Positions 36,269 through 46,740 of a DNA stretch of 64,000 nucleotides are shown in pieces (the stretch's first letter is position 1; each line of letters starts with the position of its first letter). Made by a program: the position numbers and the translations under genes. The stretch covers positions 17,936,491-18,000,490 of the forward strand of contig NC_012872.2 of assembly GCF_000003195.3 (NCBI RefSeq), given 5' to 3'. The notes under the pieces were generated by a model. It worked only from the letters and a program-made list of their open reading frames with translations. It made no database searches and was not told where the DNA came from. This stretch comes from Sorghum bicolor (Eukaryota > Streptophyta > Magnoliopsida > Poales > Poaceae).

Positions 36269-38011
36269 TTAGGGATAGAAGCGTCGTAGTTTGTCTATGT
36301 GCCAGGACTTGGGCAGGCTTGTTCCATCTGGGTACGCCAGTCTATAAGATGTAGGGCGTGTAACTTCGGCGACCACAAAAGGTCCCTCCCAGGGTGTAGA
36401 TAACTTGTGCATTCCCTCCTGGCTTGTTTTCCATTTGAGTACCAGGTCACCGACCACGAAGGAGCGGTCTTTGACGTTCTTGTTGTAGTATCGTCTGATG
36501 GCCTCAAGATACTTTGCTGTTCGAAGGCAAGAAGTCAGACGCCTCTCTTCTGTGCAGTTGATTTCAAGTTCTCTGGCGAGGTCTGCTGAAGACTGGTCAA
36601 AATGTTCGACTCTTGGAGATCCAAAGGCTACGTCCGAGGGGAGCACTGCCTCGGCCCCATAAACCAAAATATAGGGGGATACACCCATGTTCCGACTAGG
36701 CTGTCTTTGGAGACCCTAGACCACTGCTGGTAACTCTTTCATCCACCGCCCTGGTGCCCTGTCATATTCCGTGTACAGCCTTTTCTTAAGAGCATCAATA
36801 ATCATTCCATTTGCTCGCTTGACTTGACCGTTGGCTCGCGGATGAGCTACCGACACGTACTTTATGACTATGCCTCTGTCATCACAGAAGTCCCAGAATC
36901 TAGTGCCGATGAACTGAGTGCCTAGGTCAGTGATTATGCTGTTGGGAACCCTGAATCTATGTATGATTTGATTGAGGAATTCTGCAGCCTTCTCGGAAGT
37001 CACTTTGACCAGTGGCATGTACTTGATCCACTTCGAGAACTTGTCGATTAGCACGAACATGAATTTGAATTTGCCGGGAGCCGGTTTGAATGGCCCGATC
37101 ATGTCAAGACCCCAACAGGCAAATGGCCAAGATGACAGAATCGTTTGGATCTCATGAGCGGGTACGTGGGTCCGTTTGGTGAAGAAGTGGCATCCTTCGC
37201 AATGCCGGACCAGTTTCTCGGTGTCTGCGAATGCGGTTGGCCAGTAAAAACCTGCTCGGAAGGCCTTTCCGACCAGTGTTCTAGAGGCAGCGTGGTTGCC
37301 ACAGGATCCAGCATGTATGTCATCCAGTAGCTTAATGTCATTGTCTTGAGTTATGCACTTGAACAAGATTTCTGAGTTTGCGTTCTTACGCATAAGTCTA
37401 CCATCGACTAGTATATAATTTTTGGAGTGCCGGATAAGGCGCTCGTTCTCCGTTTTGTCTTGAAATCCTGAACCGTCCGAGAAGTACTTAACGAAAGGAG
37501 CACACCACTCGTTGCCATTGGCTGTCGGAGCGGTGTTTCGTACGAGCAGCGTCTCGTTGTGTGGCTTGTCGACCAGGTCCGTCCCGACGCTTGGCGTGTG
37601 AATGTCTTGAACAAACACACCTTGCGGAATCTGGGCCCGGGATGATCCTATCTTTGACAGCGCATCTGCTGCTTGATTCTTGTCTCGGACCACGTGGATG
37701 TACTCTATGCCGTAAAAATTTGATTCCCATCTTTGGATTTCTTTGCAGTACAGGTCCATTTTCTCATGGGTCGTGTCCCACTCCTTATTTAACGAGTTAA
37801 TGACTAGAGCAGAGTCGCCATATACGTAAAGACGCTTGACTCCTAGTTCGACGGCCAATCGGATGCCGTGCAGGCATGCTTCGTACTCGGCGACATTGTT
37901 GGACGCTGGGAAGAGGATCCTAAGGACGTAGCGTAGTTTGTCTTTGTTTGCTGAAACGAAAAGGATGCCGACACCAGCTCCAATGATGTTTAAAGACCCG
38001 TCGAAGAACAT
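36269..38011 (-). pseudogene. element B pol: second RNase H and integrase
   Basis: From 38011 on the minus strand: archaeal-type RNase H (MFFDGSLNIIGAGVGILF, then NNVAEYEACLHGIRLA, then YGDSALVINSLN). Integrase follows with its zinc region (HCEGCHFFTKRTHVP), the first Asp in CWGLDMIGPF and the second in ITDLGTQF. The expected catalytic Glu is Lys (ANGQVKRANG, codon reverse of 36818-36820), a CpG C-to-T change. A TAG after LPAVV (about 36716) splits the frame. The C-terminal part (36688-36269) has MGVSPYILVYGAEAVLPSDV and WEGPFVVAEV. It is inactive. Confidence 0.88.
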
Positions 38012-38029
38012 TCACTAGTGATCGAAGAC

Positions 38030-39300
38030 ATCTGGGGAGGGTGGTGCGTTGAGATCTGTCCATTCTATGATGAAGTCGACCAGGGCTTGAGACTTGACGG
38101 TTGTCCGACTCTAGAAATCTAATGAAAATGTACATAACTCCATGGCCCACTTTACAATCCTGCCGTTGGCGTCCTTGTTGCGCAAAATGTCGCCCAACAG
38201 AAAACTCGTGGTAACTAAGACGCGATGGCCATCGAAGTAGTGCTTCAGCTTCCTTGAAGTGATTAAGATGGTGTAGATTAGCTTTTGTATTTGGGGATAC
38301 CTAGTCTTAGATTCATTTAGGAATTCGCTTATGAAGTATACTGGTCTCTGGACTTTGTAGACGTGGCCTGGTTCATCCCACTCGACCACGAGCACCGTGG
38401 AGACGACCCGATCAGTTGCGGCTATATAGAGGAGCAGGTCCTCGTTAGGTTGAGGTGCAGTGAGGACTGGTGGTGAGGTGAGGAAAGTTTTGAGCTGGGT
38501 GAATGTCGCGTTGGCCTCTTCTGTCCAAGAGAATTTTTCTGATGCTTTCAGAAGTTTAAAGAAGGGAAGCCCTTTTCCCCCCCAGCCTAGAGATAAACCG
38601 GCTGAGAGCTGCCATGCACCCCGTGAGCTTTTGAACGTCTTTGACGTTCCTGGGTGGTCGCATATTGAGCACCGCCTTGACTTTTGAGGGGTTTGGCCGT
38701 ATGCCGTCGTGACTGACAATGTTGCCGAGCAGTATACCAGAGGGAACCCCGAAGATCCATTTTTTGGGGTTAAGCTTCCACTTGTATTTATTTAGCACTT
38801 TAAAAGTGCGGTCTAATTGTCGATCAGGGTGCTTGCGTCCCTGGTTTTGACGACAACGTCGTTGACGTAGGCCTCGATGAGGTCATCACGTATCTCGTCG
38901 TGGAGGCATTGCTGAATAGCGCGTTGATAGGTGGCTTCAGCGTTTTTGAGTCCGAAGGACATGGTGGTGTAGCAATACACACCGAAAGGAGTGATGAAGG
39001 AAGTTTTGATCTGGTCATCTTCCTTTAGCAAGATGTGGTGGTAACCAGAGTAACAGTCAAGAAAAGAGAGTAGTTCGCATCCGGCCGTTGAATCGACCAC
39101 CTCGTCGATACGGGGGAGACCAAAAGGATCTTTAGGACAGTGTTTATTGAGATCAGTGTAATCAACGCACATTCTCCATTCATTATTCTTTTTTCTTACA
39201 AGGAATGGATTGGCGAACCAATCGGGGTGATACACTTCTTTAATAAATCCGGCTGCTAAAAGCCATGTAATCTCTGTCCTAATAGCCTCTTTTTGTCACG
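38030..39300 (-). pseudogene. element B pol: reverse transcriptase and RNase H
   Basis: RT motifs on the minus strand are CVDYTDLNKHCPKDPFGLPR, FLDCYSGYHHI, TPFGVYCYTTMSFGLKNAEA and the catalytic box, here YVNDVVVK instead of Y-x-DD. The Asp-to-Asn change (reverse of 38861-38863) is a CpG transition. After a frame change at about 38810 the frame continues with [17 protein letters not shown], then another change, then [15 protein letters not shown] and the Ty3-type RNase H ([30 protein letters not shown]). Both the catalytic substitution and the frame breaks disable it. Confidence 0.88.
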
Positions 39301-39537
39301 AGCGAACCGTCGTAGCTTTTGCTTGATAGGTCTTGCGGTCTTCGAGACGTTTAAGGAGTGCTCGATCAGGCTTCGTGGGATGCCGGGCATGTTTGCGGGT
39401 TTCCATGCGAAAACGCTTACGTCCAGGTTGGCCCCGATGAGTACCATCTTCTCTGGGCTACCGTCGACCAGTTGTACTTCCTTGTGCTCTTTGAACTTGG
39501 AGCTTTTTCTTGGAGTCTCCTACTCGGGTAGTTGGAG

Positions 39538-39882
39538 CTAGTCGGGTGGAACTTGCGTGGCTTGTGCTACAGTTTCTGCCATGCGAATCGAGAGGTCAAT
39601 TGCCTCGGTAATCTTGAAGCTTTCTTCTTCGCAAGTATACGCGGTGTAGACGTTGCCCCTGACGGTTAAGACACCCTTCTCGGTTGGCATCTTGAGGACC
39701 AGGTATGAGTAGTGCGGAACTGCCATGAACTTTGTAAGTGAAGGACGGCCGAGAATTGCGTGGTAGGTCCCATCGAAGTCGGCGACCACAAAGTTGACGA
39801 ACTCTGTGCGAAAGTGGTCTGGTGTTCCAAACTGGACGGGCAGCGTTATCTGGCCAAGGGGTACTAAACTTTGACCCGGCAA
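39538..39882 (-). pseudogene. element B aspartic protease region
   Basis: An open segment with LGQITLPVQFGTPDHFRTEF, then AILGRPSLTKFMAVPHYSYL, the C-terminal half of a retropepsin-like domain of Tat elements. The N-terminal half with the catalytic Asp should lie at about 39880-40000 in another frame. There I can read a degraded 'LVDGGSSMTS' type motif on the minus strand. Polyprotein cleavage would be its role. Confidence 0.7.
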
Positions 39883-40439
39883 GACGCCCCAGAACTGAGC
39901 GTCGTACGGTTTCAGCTGCGCCGGTCTTAACTTGAGAGCAGGCAGGCTATTGCGGAACAGGATGTCATGGAGCTACCCCCGTCAACGAGCACGCACTCGA
40001 ACCTAACGCTGTTGATGCACGGGTCCAAGATCAACGGGAAGTGCCCTAGTTCTAGGATGGTGGCCCACTGGTCCTACCTGTTGAAGGAAATCTCTCGGTG
40101 CGACCAGGGATGGAATTTAGGATCGACGATAAGGCCATCGGTGGTGTCCATATTAAGGCAAGCGCTTTTCAAGAGCTTTCTTTCTTGTTTTGACTCGATG
40201 GAGACTTTGCCTCCAAAGATGGAGTGTACCACGTCGGTGGGACTGACATATTGGTGCCGTGGGTCCCTATCCTGGTCGTCGTCTTCGTCTTCCTGACTGC
40301 GTTTGTCCTGTTTCCCGTTTTTCTTGGCGGCATCCCCCTAAGCGGCCCGCTGTATGTAGATGCTTTTGAGGACACGACATTCTTCCATCGTGTGGTTGGA
40401 CTTGGGATGGAGTTGGCACGGTCCTTTCAGCATCTTGTT

Positions 40440-42545
40440 GTAGTCTTCCTAGTAGTCTCGCCGTCCATTGGGACGCTTGACTGTGTTCACCTCGTGATCG
40501 TTGTCGCGAGGTTGCTTGCCTCTGAAATCGTCACAATTGTCACGACGCATGTCCCACCCTTCTCGGTGGCCGCGGTTGTCGCCGCGACGGGGATTTCGGT
40601 TGTCGAAATGCCCACGGCTGTCGTCTCGTCGGGGAGGCTGCTCGGCTCCACTTACATCTTCTCGGTTGAGCTTTTCTGCGTCGTCGGCGTCGGCATAGTT
40701 TTTGGCCATGGCAAGGAGCTCGGCGACCGTGGTCGGCCTTTTGCATAGTAGCTTGCTTCTCAATGCTTCGTGGAAGCATAGGCCCTTGATGGAGGCCGAT
40801 ATAGCCTCATCGTGAAAAATCTTCGGAATCTTGAGGCGCATATCCGAGAAGCGTCGGATGTAATCACACAGGGGCTCATTCTTCTTGTCCCCTTTCGAGA
40901 TCGTATTTGTTTCCAGGCTGCTCGCAGGTAGCAATGAAATTATCAATAAATGCCTGGCGCAATTCTTCCCAAGAATCGAAAGAGTCCTCGGGTAGACCGA
41001 GGAGCCATTGGTGGCTGGCTTGGTCGAGGACGACTCGGAAGTAATTTGCCATGACGTGCTCATCCCCTGCAGCTAATCGGACTGCGATCTCGTAAAGAGT
41101 GATCCAGTTTTCGGGATTCTCCTTCCATCGTACTTTTTAAGCTTCTCAAGCTTGAAGTTGCGAGGCCATACGACTTGGCGAAGGTGTGAGGAGAACTGTC
41201 TTAGGCCGGGGGCCATGTGCTGCATCGTACTCGATGCGTCGCACGTTTTCATGTACTTTCGTTCCGTAATGTGCCTGTTGATGCATTCGCGGACATCCTT
41301 AGCAGGGTTGTTGTGTCGTAGGTCCCGGTCTTAGTTCACCTCCTGACCACGTCTGCGTCTTTGTTCGTGGTAACTGTCAGCATCCCGACTGCGATTGTCG
41401 CGATGGGTGTTCTTCCTTCGATTGTTGATAGGTGAACGGCTACGATGGTGCCCACTGGATCGCGGTGAGGTTCGACTGCGGTGAGTCTGATCAGAGGTGA
41501 CCTCCGTATAGGAGATGGCTTGGACCCTTTTAAGTAGAGTAGCGGTCTGTCCCATGGCCGCGATCAGATGTGCTCGTATATTGGATCGGATGCCTTGGTA
41601 CTCCGGAGTATCGGGGAGTCGATCCAGGTTTGCCATGGCTATGGCCACATTGGCGCTTGGTGTCTTGTAGACTTACTGATTTCCGACCATGTCGAAAGCA
41701 TCGCTAAGGTTGTGTGGGGCGAGTTGCCGCTCCTCATCTGCTCGTCGCTGAGCACGATCGGCGTTACGCTGTTCGCGCTGTTGCCTTTGTTCATCGGTTT
41801 CGCCATCGACAACTAGTTCGTCATTGCTGACGTTGAAAACCAGATCTCCTCGTCGGGGTGGAAAGACTGGAAAGCGGAAAAACCCTAGGGGGTAAGGTGG
41901 TAGATCCAGGTCGTAGTCTTCGTCCTCGGGGTGTAAAACCTCGATAGGAATAGATCCTGTGCTAGAGTTTGTGCTGGTGGCCTTGTCGTCTGGTAGTGTT
42001 CGGATGGACACCATGTTGACAAAGTGACGAGTTGACCTACTGATTTTCCCTGGCAACAATCCCATCTTCCCGAATAGAGAATTGGTATGCCGCGAAAACT
42101 GATCAGCCGCGTTGTTCAGACCGTGAGGGAAGTTCTGGTCTGGTGAGACTGTCTTGAACTTGACAGCCCGACCCGCGGTGGTCGATGTTATCGTCAGGGA
42201 CATCTCTAGTCGTTCGTGTGTGGAGACACGAGTTGGTCGACGGGAGTCGAAAAAATTTGATGTTGTCGCCTGGTCGGGCTTGCATGAAATCGAATCCACC
42301 AGGTTGGAGGCTTCGAGGAGTTTGTGCTCGACGCGATCGAGGGCTTGAAGAAGATCCAAGTTGTCGACTCGCTTTGCCCTGTGGCGAGGGAGCGGAAGTC
42401 GGGTCCTCGGAGCCGGCGTGATCAGAGCCAACGCCTCTGATGTCCCAGATTGGACCTGGGTTTCTTCCGGAGTCATGGTTGTAAGGTCGCCACCGCGAGT
42501 TGTCCAAGTGATCTGCCCGACGGTGAACGTGAGACCTTCAGCCAT
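40440..42545 (-). pseudogene. element B gag
   Basis: The frame starts MAEGLTFTVGQITW (reverse of about 42545). An N-terminal charged region runs to 41673 (ending FDMVGNQ), followed by an Arg/Ser-rich region (41648-41331). The gag core at about 41060-40450 contains DKKNEPLCDYIRRFSDMRLK, IKGLCFHEALRSKLLCKRP and AKNYADADDAEKLN. An Arg/Asp/Asn-rich tail replaces a typical zinc knuckle in the part I can read. Several stops and frame changes are present. Confidence 0.72.
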
Positions 42546-42597
42546 GGCCACGGAAGCTGAGATGATGACCATCTTGTTCGTCTAGGAAGCTGTACGC

Positions 42598-42620
42598 ACA
42601 ACCCCTACCTGGCGCGCCAG
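42598..42620 (-). promoter_or_regulatory. element B primer-binding site
   Basis: On the minus strand, immediately inside the 5' LTR, the sequence reads CTGGCGCGCCAGGTAGGGGT. Starting TGG next to the LTR end is what a tRNA 3' CCA partner requires. I could not assign the tRNA. Confidence 0.65.
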
Positions 42621-43088
42621 TGTCGACGAAAGCTAGTCGGCAGTCTACCTTGGGGTATACCCACGGTAGTAGTTTATCGGCAGATAGGTGCGCAAGCTAC
42701 GAACTTGATGGTGACGCAAGACACATACAAGGATTTTATCCAGGTTCGGCCGCCGTGTGGGCGTAATACCTACGTCCTACGTCTGATTGTATTGGATTGT
42801 GTTGAATTGAGATGAGATGGATTGTCTAAGGGGGGTCCCTTGCCTCTCTTTATATAGTCCAGAGGGCAGAGTTACAGATCTGGAAACTAATCCTAGTCGG
42901 TTATAATTGCCATAGATATCATAATATTAATTCCTATTCTAACCGACTAGAATCCTGCTCGATCTCAACGTCTTGTTTCCTTGCGCGAGACTTCGGGCAG
43001 TTGGATCAAGCCCCGAGTCTTCCTCGTGATGGGCCAAGTCTCCTGGCCCAAGTCTAGCCGTAAGGGTATAGGGGTTTATACCCCCACA
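42621..43088 (-). repeat. element B 5' LTR (promoter LTR)
   Basis: 468 bp. It contains the minus-strand TATA box ACTATATAAAGAG (about 42846-42858). Relative to the 3' LTR it has an extra taatacctacgtcctacg near 42760. TSD ttacc follows at 43089-43093. Confidence 0.92.
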
Positions 43089-43093
43089 TTACC

Positions 43094-43529
43094 TGCTTGT
43101 TCTATGTTTGGTTCATGAACAATATTGTTTACTATTGGACTTTGCAATTTGTTGTCATATAATGCACTTTAGAAATTTTAATTTGGTTTCATTATTAGTA
43201 GTCAATATTTTTATTTGAATATTGCATAGGCAATGAAATGAGGTTAAGTAGTTGAAATGGAAGTTAACAAACTAGTATATTACATAACTAATAGCACACA
43301 TCACATTTAATGGCCTATCAAAACATGCACCAAACTAGGGTGCAGAGGTTCGAGACTAAACCTAACATGCCTTAGGTAATTCAAGCAATTAACAAGCACA
43401 TGAAATGGCATGTGAGAACATATACCACACAAAGGTATATTGTTCTTTCGACTAACCCTAACATGCCTTAGGGTAATTTAACCAAACAACAAACATATGG
43501 ATGTGGCCTGTGAATGAGTTCAGTTTGAC
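43094..43529. other. PMD element interior, 3' non-coding region of converging GRF genes
   Basis: This continues the sequence interrupted at 3950, the 3' UTR side of the left GRF pseudogene. It is AT-rich and no coding region is seen. Confidence 0.5.
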
Positions 43530-44201
43530 CTAGTAGTGTGGCCACATAGCAAACTGTGTTGCCCCTTCTCCATAGTATCCTCCCGTTGTTGGCGGTGGTG
43601 GTGGTGGTGAAGGAGGGCCCTTGTTCTTGTGATTAGGGTAGGTGCAGTATGAATCAGTGCATATTGCGTTTTGTGAGCCAGTAGCATTGCTGTTGTCGTC
43701 CTCTTCTTCGTCCTTGTAACCACTGCTAACTTCTGTTTCTAAATCAAAGATACGGTCCTGCAGGTAGTAGATGTACTCTGCATGGGGATGAATAGGTCTA
43801 GGATCGACCCACCTGGTGAAGCCACAGTTCTCTTTTGACAAGGATGACTGCAATAAGTATGTAGCTTTAGCACAAGAGAGTAACATATTGATGGTTGAAT
43901 TAGTAATATGACTTACCCATGCTCGTGGACATTTGAAGAAACGATGCCCTCCATCTATCCCCTCTGTGTACATCTGCACCAAACAATCCTCACCATGCAT
44001 GCATTTTGGCCACTCTTCTTTTCGGTCATCATATGCCCTCAGTGGTGCCTCTTTAGTAAAATCATGTTTGCTCTCAAGGGGGGACCTATCATAAATTGCT
44101 TCCTCAAAGTCTTTAGGACCAAGAGGACCCTCCCAAAGAAAGGGATTACCCTTCATCGCCCCCTTTCCCTTTCCCTCCCCTCTAGACGACCCTCCAGACA
44201 T
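43530..44201 (-). CDS. GRF-type zinc finger protein, apparently intact
   Basis: The start codon is the reverse of 44199-44201 (MSGGSSRGEGKGKG). Exon 1 ends at 43917. The intron 43848-43916 (GTAAGT...TTGCAG) is 69 bp, a multiple of three, and has no stop, so the frame is open with or without splicing. Spliced length is about 200 residues. The zinc finger is at about residues 60-110: WPKCMHGEDCLVQMYTEG, then GGHRFFKCPRAW, then ENCGFTRWVDPRP, the classic GRF spacing with the C-terminal Gly-Phe-x-x-Trp. Next comes a short helix (YIYYLQDRIFDLETEV), an acidic stretch (DEEEDD) and a Pro-rich tail. GRF fingers bind nucleic acid in other proteins. The gene lies about 590 bp downstream of the PMD gene end on the same strand, inside the TIR element. 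Confidence 0.7.
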   Translation of the reverse strand: MSGGSSRGEGKGKGAMKGNPFLWEGPLGPKDFEEAIYDRSPLESKHDFTKEAPLRAYDDRKEEWPKCMHGEDCLVQMYTEGIDGGHRFFKCPRAWVSHITNSTINMLLSCAKATYLLQSSLSKENCGFTRWVDPRPIHPHAEYIYYLQDRIFDLETEVSSGYKDEEEDDNSNATGSQNAICTDSYCTYPNHKNKGPPSPPPPPPTTGGYYGEGATQFAMWPHY

Positions 44202-44793
44202 TTTTACTTCAACTGAACAATCTGAAGTGAGTAGCAACGCTCTCACCACTGCGTATATATAGGAACCCCAAGACTTGGTAGCCGTTGTAATACAGAATAA
44301 ATGCACCTGAAAAGCCTAGATTCGATTACTGAAAAGCCTAGTTAAAACCTGAAAAGTCTATTTGGATTGTCATCTGAAAAGGCTAGATTCGCTCACTGTT
44401 TCGGATGTGATGATTCAATGAAAAGCCCATATTGGTTCACTGTTTCTGAAAAGCAATTGGAATGGACCACAAAATATATGTACTACATTGATGTATGTGT
44501 TAGTGTAGCACAATGAATAATTCATGGAAAAAATTTGCAAGAGTTTCCCCTGTTTTAGGACCATCCACTGTTATAAATAGACATCATAATATAATACAAA
44601 TATTGATTCATCCAAATAGCACAACACAAGCACATATGTCATCAGAAATGATAGTTCAAATAGTCCACAAAGACCATACATTCCCATATAGTACAAATAG
44701 TCCACAAAGATCACAATGTCGATACATGCAAAATAAGAAAACTCATGCCATCAATTCTAAGCTGCTACCATGGTGTTAGCCCAGAAGTCATCA
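44202..44793. other. spacer between GRF gene and PMD gene
   Basis: AT-rich and non-coding. It would hold the promoter of the GRF gene and the 3' UTR of the PMD gene, both minus strand (TATATATA near 44255 on the minus strand). Nothing else is seen. Confidence 0.45.
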
Positions 44794-45080
44794 TCACTGC
44801 CTCCTAGTCTTACCCTTACCCTTGTGGCCAAGAGCATCGGTGCCGGGAGTGTACCTAGAAGGTGAACGACATCACATTCTTGCAACCTGCGTAGGTTGAG
44901 TAGAAGGAGCATCAAGAAGCTGAGATGACCCAAGCTCGTCATAGTCATGCTCCTCGGCCACCCCCTCTTCGTCCTCATCATCATCGCTTTGAAAAGTGTC
45001 CATGGTTGGCCGAGACGAGCTCTGTCCTCCAAATCCTATCAACATTGTTCAAATGATGTGTGCACATAAGTCATTGTATC

Positions 45081-46740
45081 TGTTGGGTATTCTTAACATC
45101 ATTACCAAAAGTAGACTTTTCTAATTCTAGTAACGGTGCCAAAAATGCCAAACCTATCCCTCATACCACTTAAGCCAAGTTGTCATCCCCACCATGACAT
45201 GAGAGACGCGGTATTGAAATATGCAAGTGCTCTTCTAAATAACTAATGAATGGGATCTGCAAGTGCACAGATTAATACCGATGTAGCATTTTAACCGGGA
45301 AGTATTCCAAGTATCGTTATTTATATTTTTACCACTAGGAAGGGGTTACCAATCATCAATATTGATTACAGAATAGAATATGAGATTGAGTATCTATCAT
45401 TGCATGTATAATTGAGAACATTGTATCTAATTCTTTCATACAGGGATAAGTGTCATATAAAGGATATATGAAGTAATGAATAGTGACAAGATAACTAATC
45501 TGATCAGCATAACTTAGCCACATAATAAATATGATAAGCACCTCAATTAGATACTCTAGAAAGTCATTAGCATGGTATTAGAACGAACTACAAGAATATT
45601 TACTAAGTTATTCTCAACTATATAGTCTAGCATTATCATAGTTAGTGCAAGCATACTTAGCCATCATTGCGAGACAAGACTACGCCCATGCATAGTGATA
45701 TTAGCAAGGTAAATGAGAAACATAGCAATCACTCCCCTGTAATAATGTTGCTCTGCCAGCCCAATACACGAGAGGGGGACTATATAAGAATCAATGAAGC
45801 TGTCACTATCACGAACCACCCCACGATCTGGCATATTGGGTACAATCGCAGATAAATACGGTATAAGCACCACGCCTACACAATATCTATCATTTACCCA
45901 TGGATCCGATGGATAAACGCTATACGATCCTAAGCATGTATATAGATCCAATCTAACTAAGCCAAGTATATAACTATGATAAACTAAGAATAATATAATC
46001 TTGAATATAAACAAGTAGAGCAAAGTCATAAGGAATATATTGAAGTAGAACAAAGTCATATTCATAATATTGAAGAACAAAGATGATTAGAAGAACAATT
46101 AGAAGCACAATTAGAGAATTACCAAGAATCCTCTTGACAGATCCGGAAACCAATCGAAGATTGACTCCTTCTAGTTCTAATCCTATGTAGCTATGCTAAT
46201 CTAGATGTCTAATTGATGTGGTGGCTCTAGGCTTGATCAGAGGCTTTTCTCCCTTGAGGAATAATGAATTAGGGTTGAGAGGCTCTCTCCTCCAGGGGCC
46301 AGGGGGTCTGGTTTTATAGTCCCTTCAAGTGAATATGGGCCGTTGGATCAAACCGACATTGATTGAACGGTTATCCTTGATCCTTTAGGTCGGTGGAGAT
46401 TGATCCCGAAAGAGAGTCCTGATCCAACTCAGAGAGGGGGCGGGCGCCCAGGGCAACTGGGCGGGCGCCCAGTGCCTGGCCCCGTTCGGCCTCCGCTTCC
46501 TTCCTGTGGCTTCTGGAGTCTTCTAGATGTAAGATAATTGCGCGGCACATTGATATCTCTATGTAATCCTGACGTGTGGGCCTTTCTTTCGTATTTTCTG
46601 ATAACCCCCTGCAGAAATAGACAAACACCAAAACTCGTGGAATTCTGTCAGATAAAACCCTAAGTCTAGATTTTGATTTCATTTGGATCCTTTTCTTTGT
46701 TTATTTGATAATTAAATTTGATACTTAAGGACCGTCAACA
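45081..46740 (-). repeat. element C 3' LTR
   Basis: 1660 bp. It contains a minus-strand TATA-like ACTATAAAACC (reverse of about 46312-46322) and the gggcgggcgcccag repeats at about 46439-46473. The neighbouring polypurine tract is minus-strand CTTGGGGGAGTT (46741-46754). Confidence 0.93.

Larger units (their letters stand above)
3951..43088 (-). mobile_element. element B: Ty3/gypsy LTR retrotransposon, Tat-like, with antisense gene
   Basis: LTRs are 3951-4400 and 42621-43088, both tgtcgacgaaag...tacccccaca, with TSD ttacc at 3946-3950 and 43089-43093. Gag-pol runs on the minus strand (42545 to 36269), so the right LTR is the 5' LTR. Order is gag, protease, RT-RNase H, second RNase H, integrase, then a plus-strand gene (32748-35972), 70-bp tandem repeats and the 3' LTR. 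Removing the nested insertions (element A, CACTA, copia) leaves about 12.2 kb. Two RNase H-like regions plus an antisense ORF match the Tat lineage (RIRE2/Retand/Grande-like). The LTRs differ at roughly 20 positions plus an 18-bp indel, more than those of its nested insertions, so B is the older element. Confidence 0.93.

Noticed and set aside
45356..46080. Minus-strand frames of 61 and 138 codons repeated at 51957-52682
   Set aside because: They are duplicated because they lie in the two LTRs of element C. They are hydrophobic AT-rich translations without a domain.
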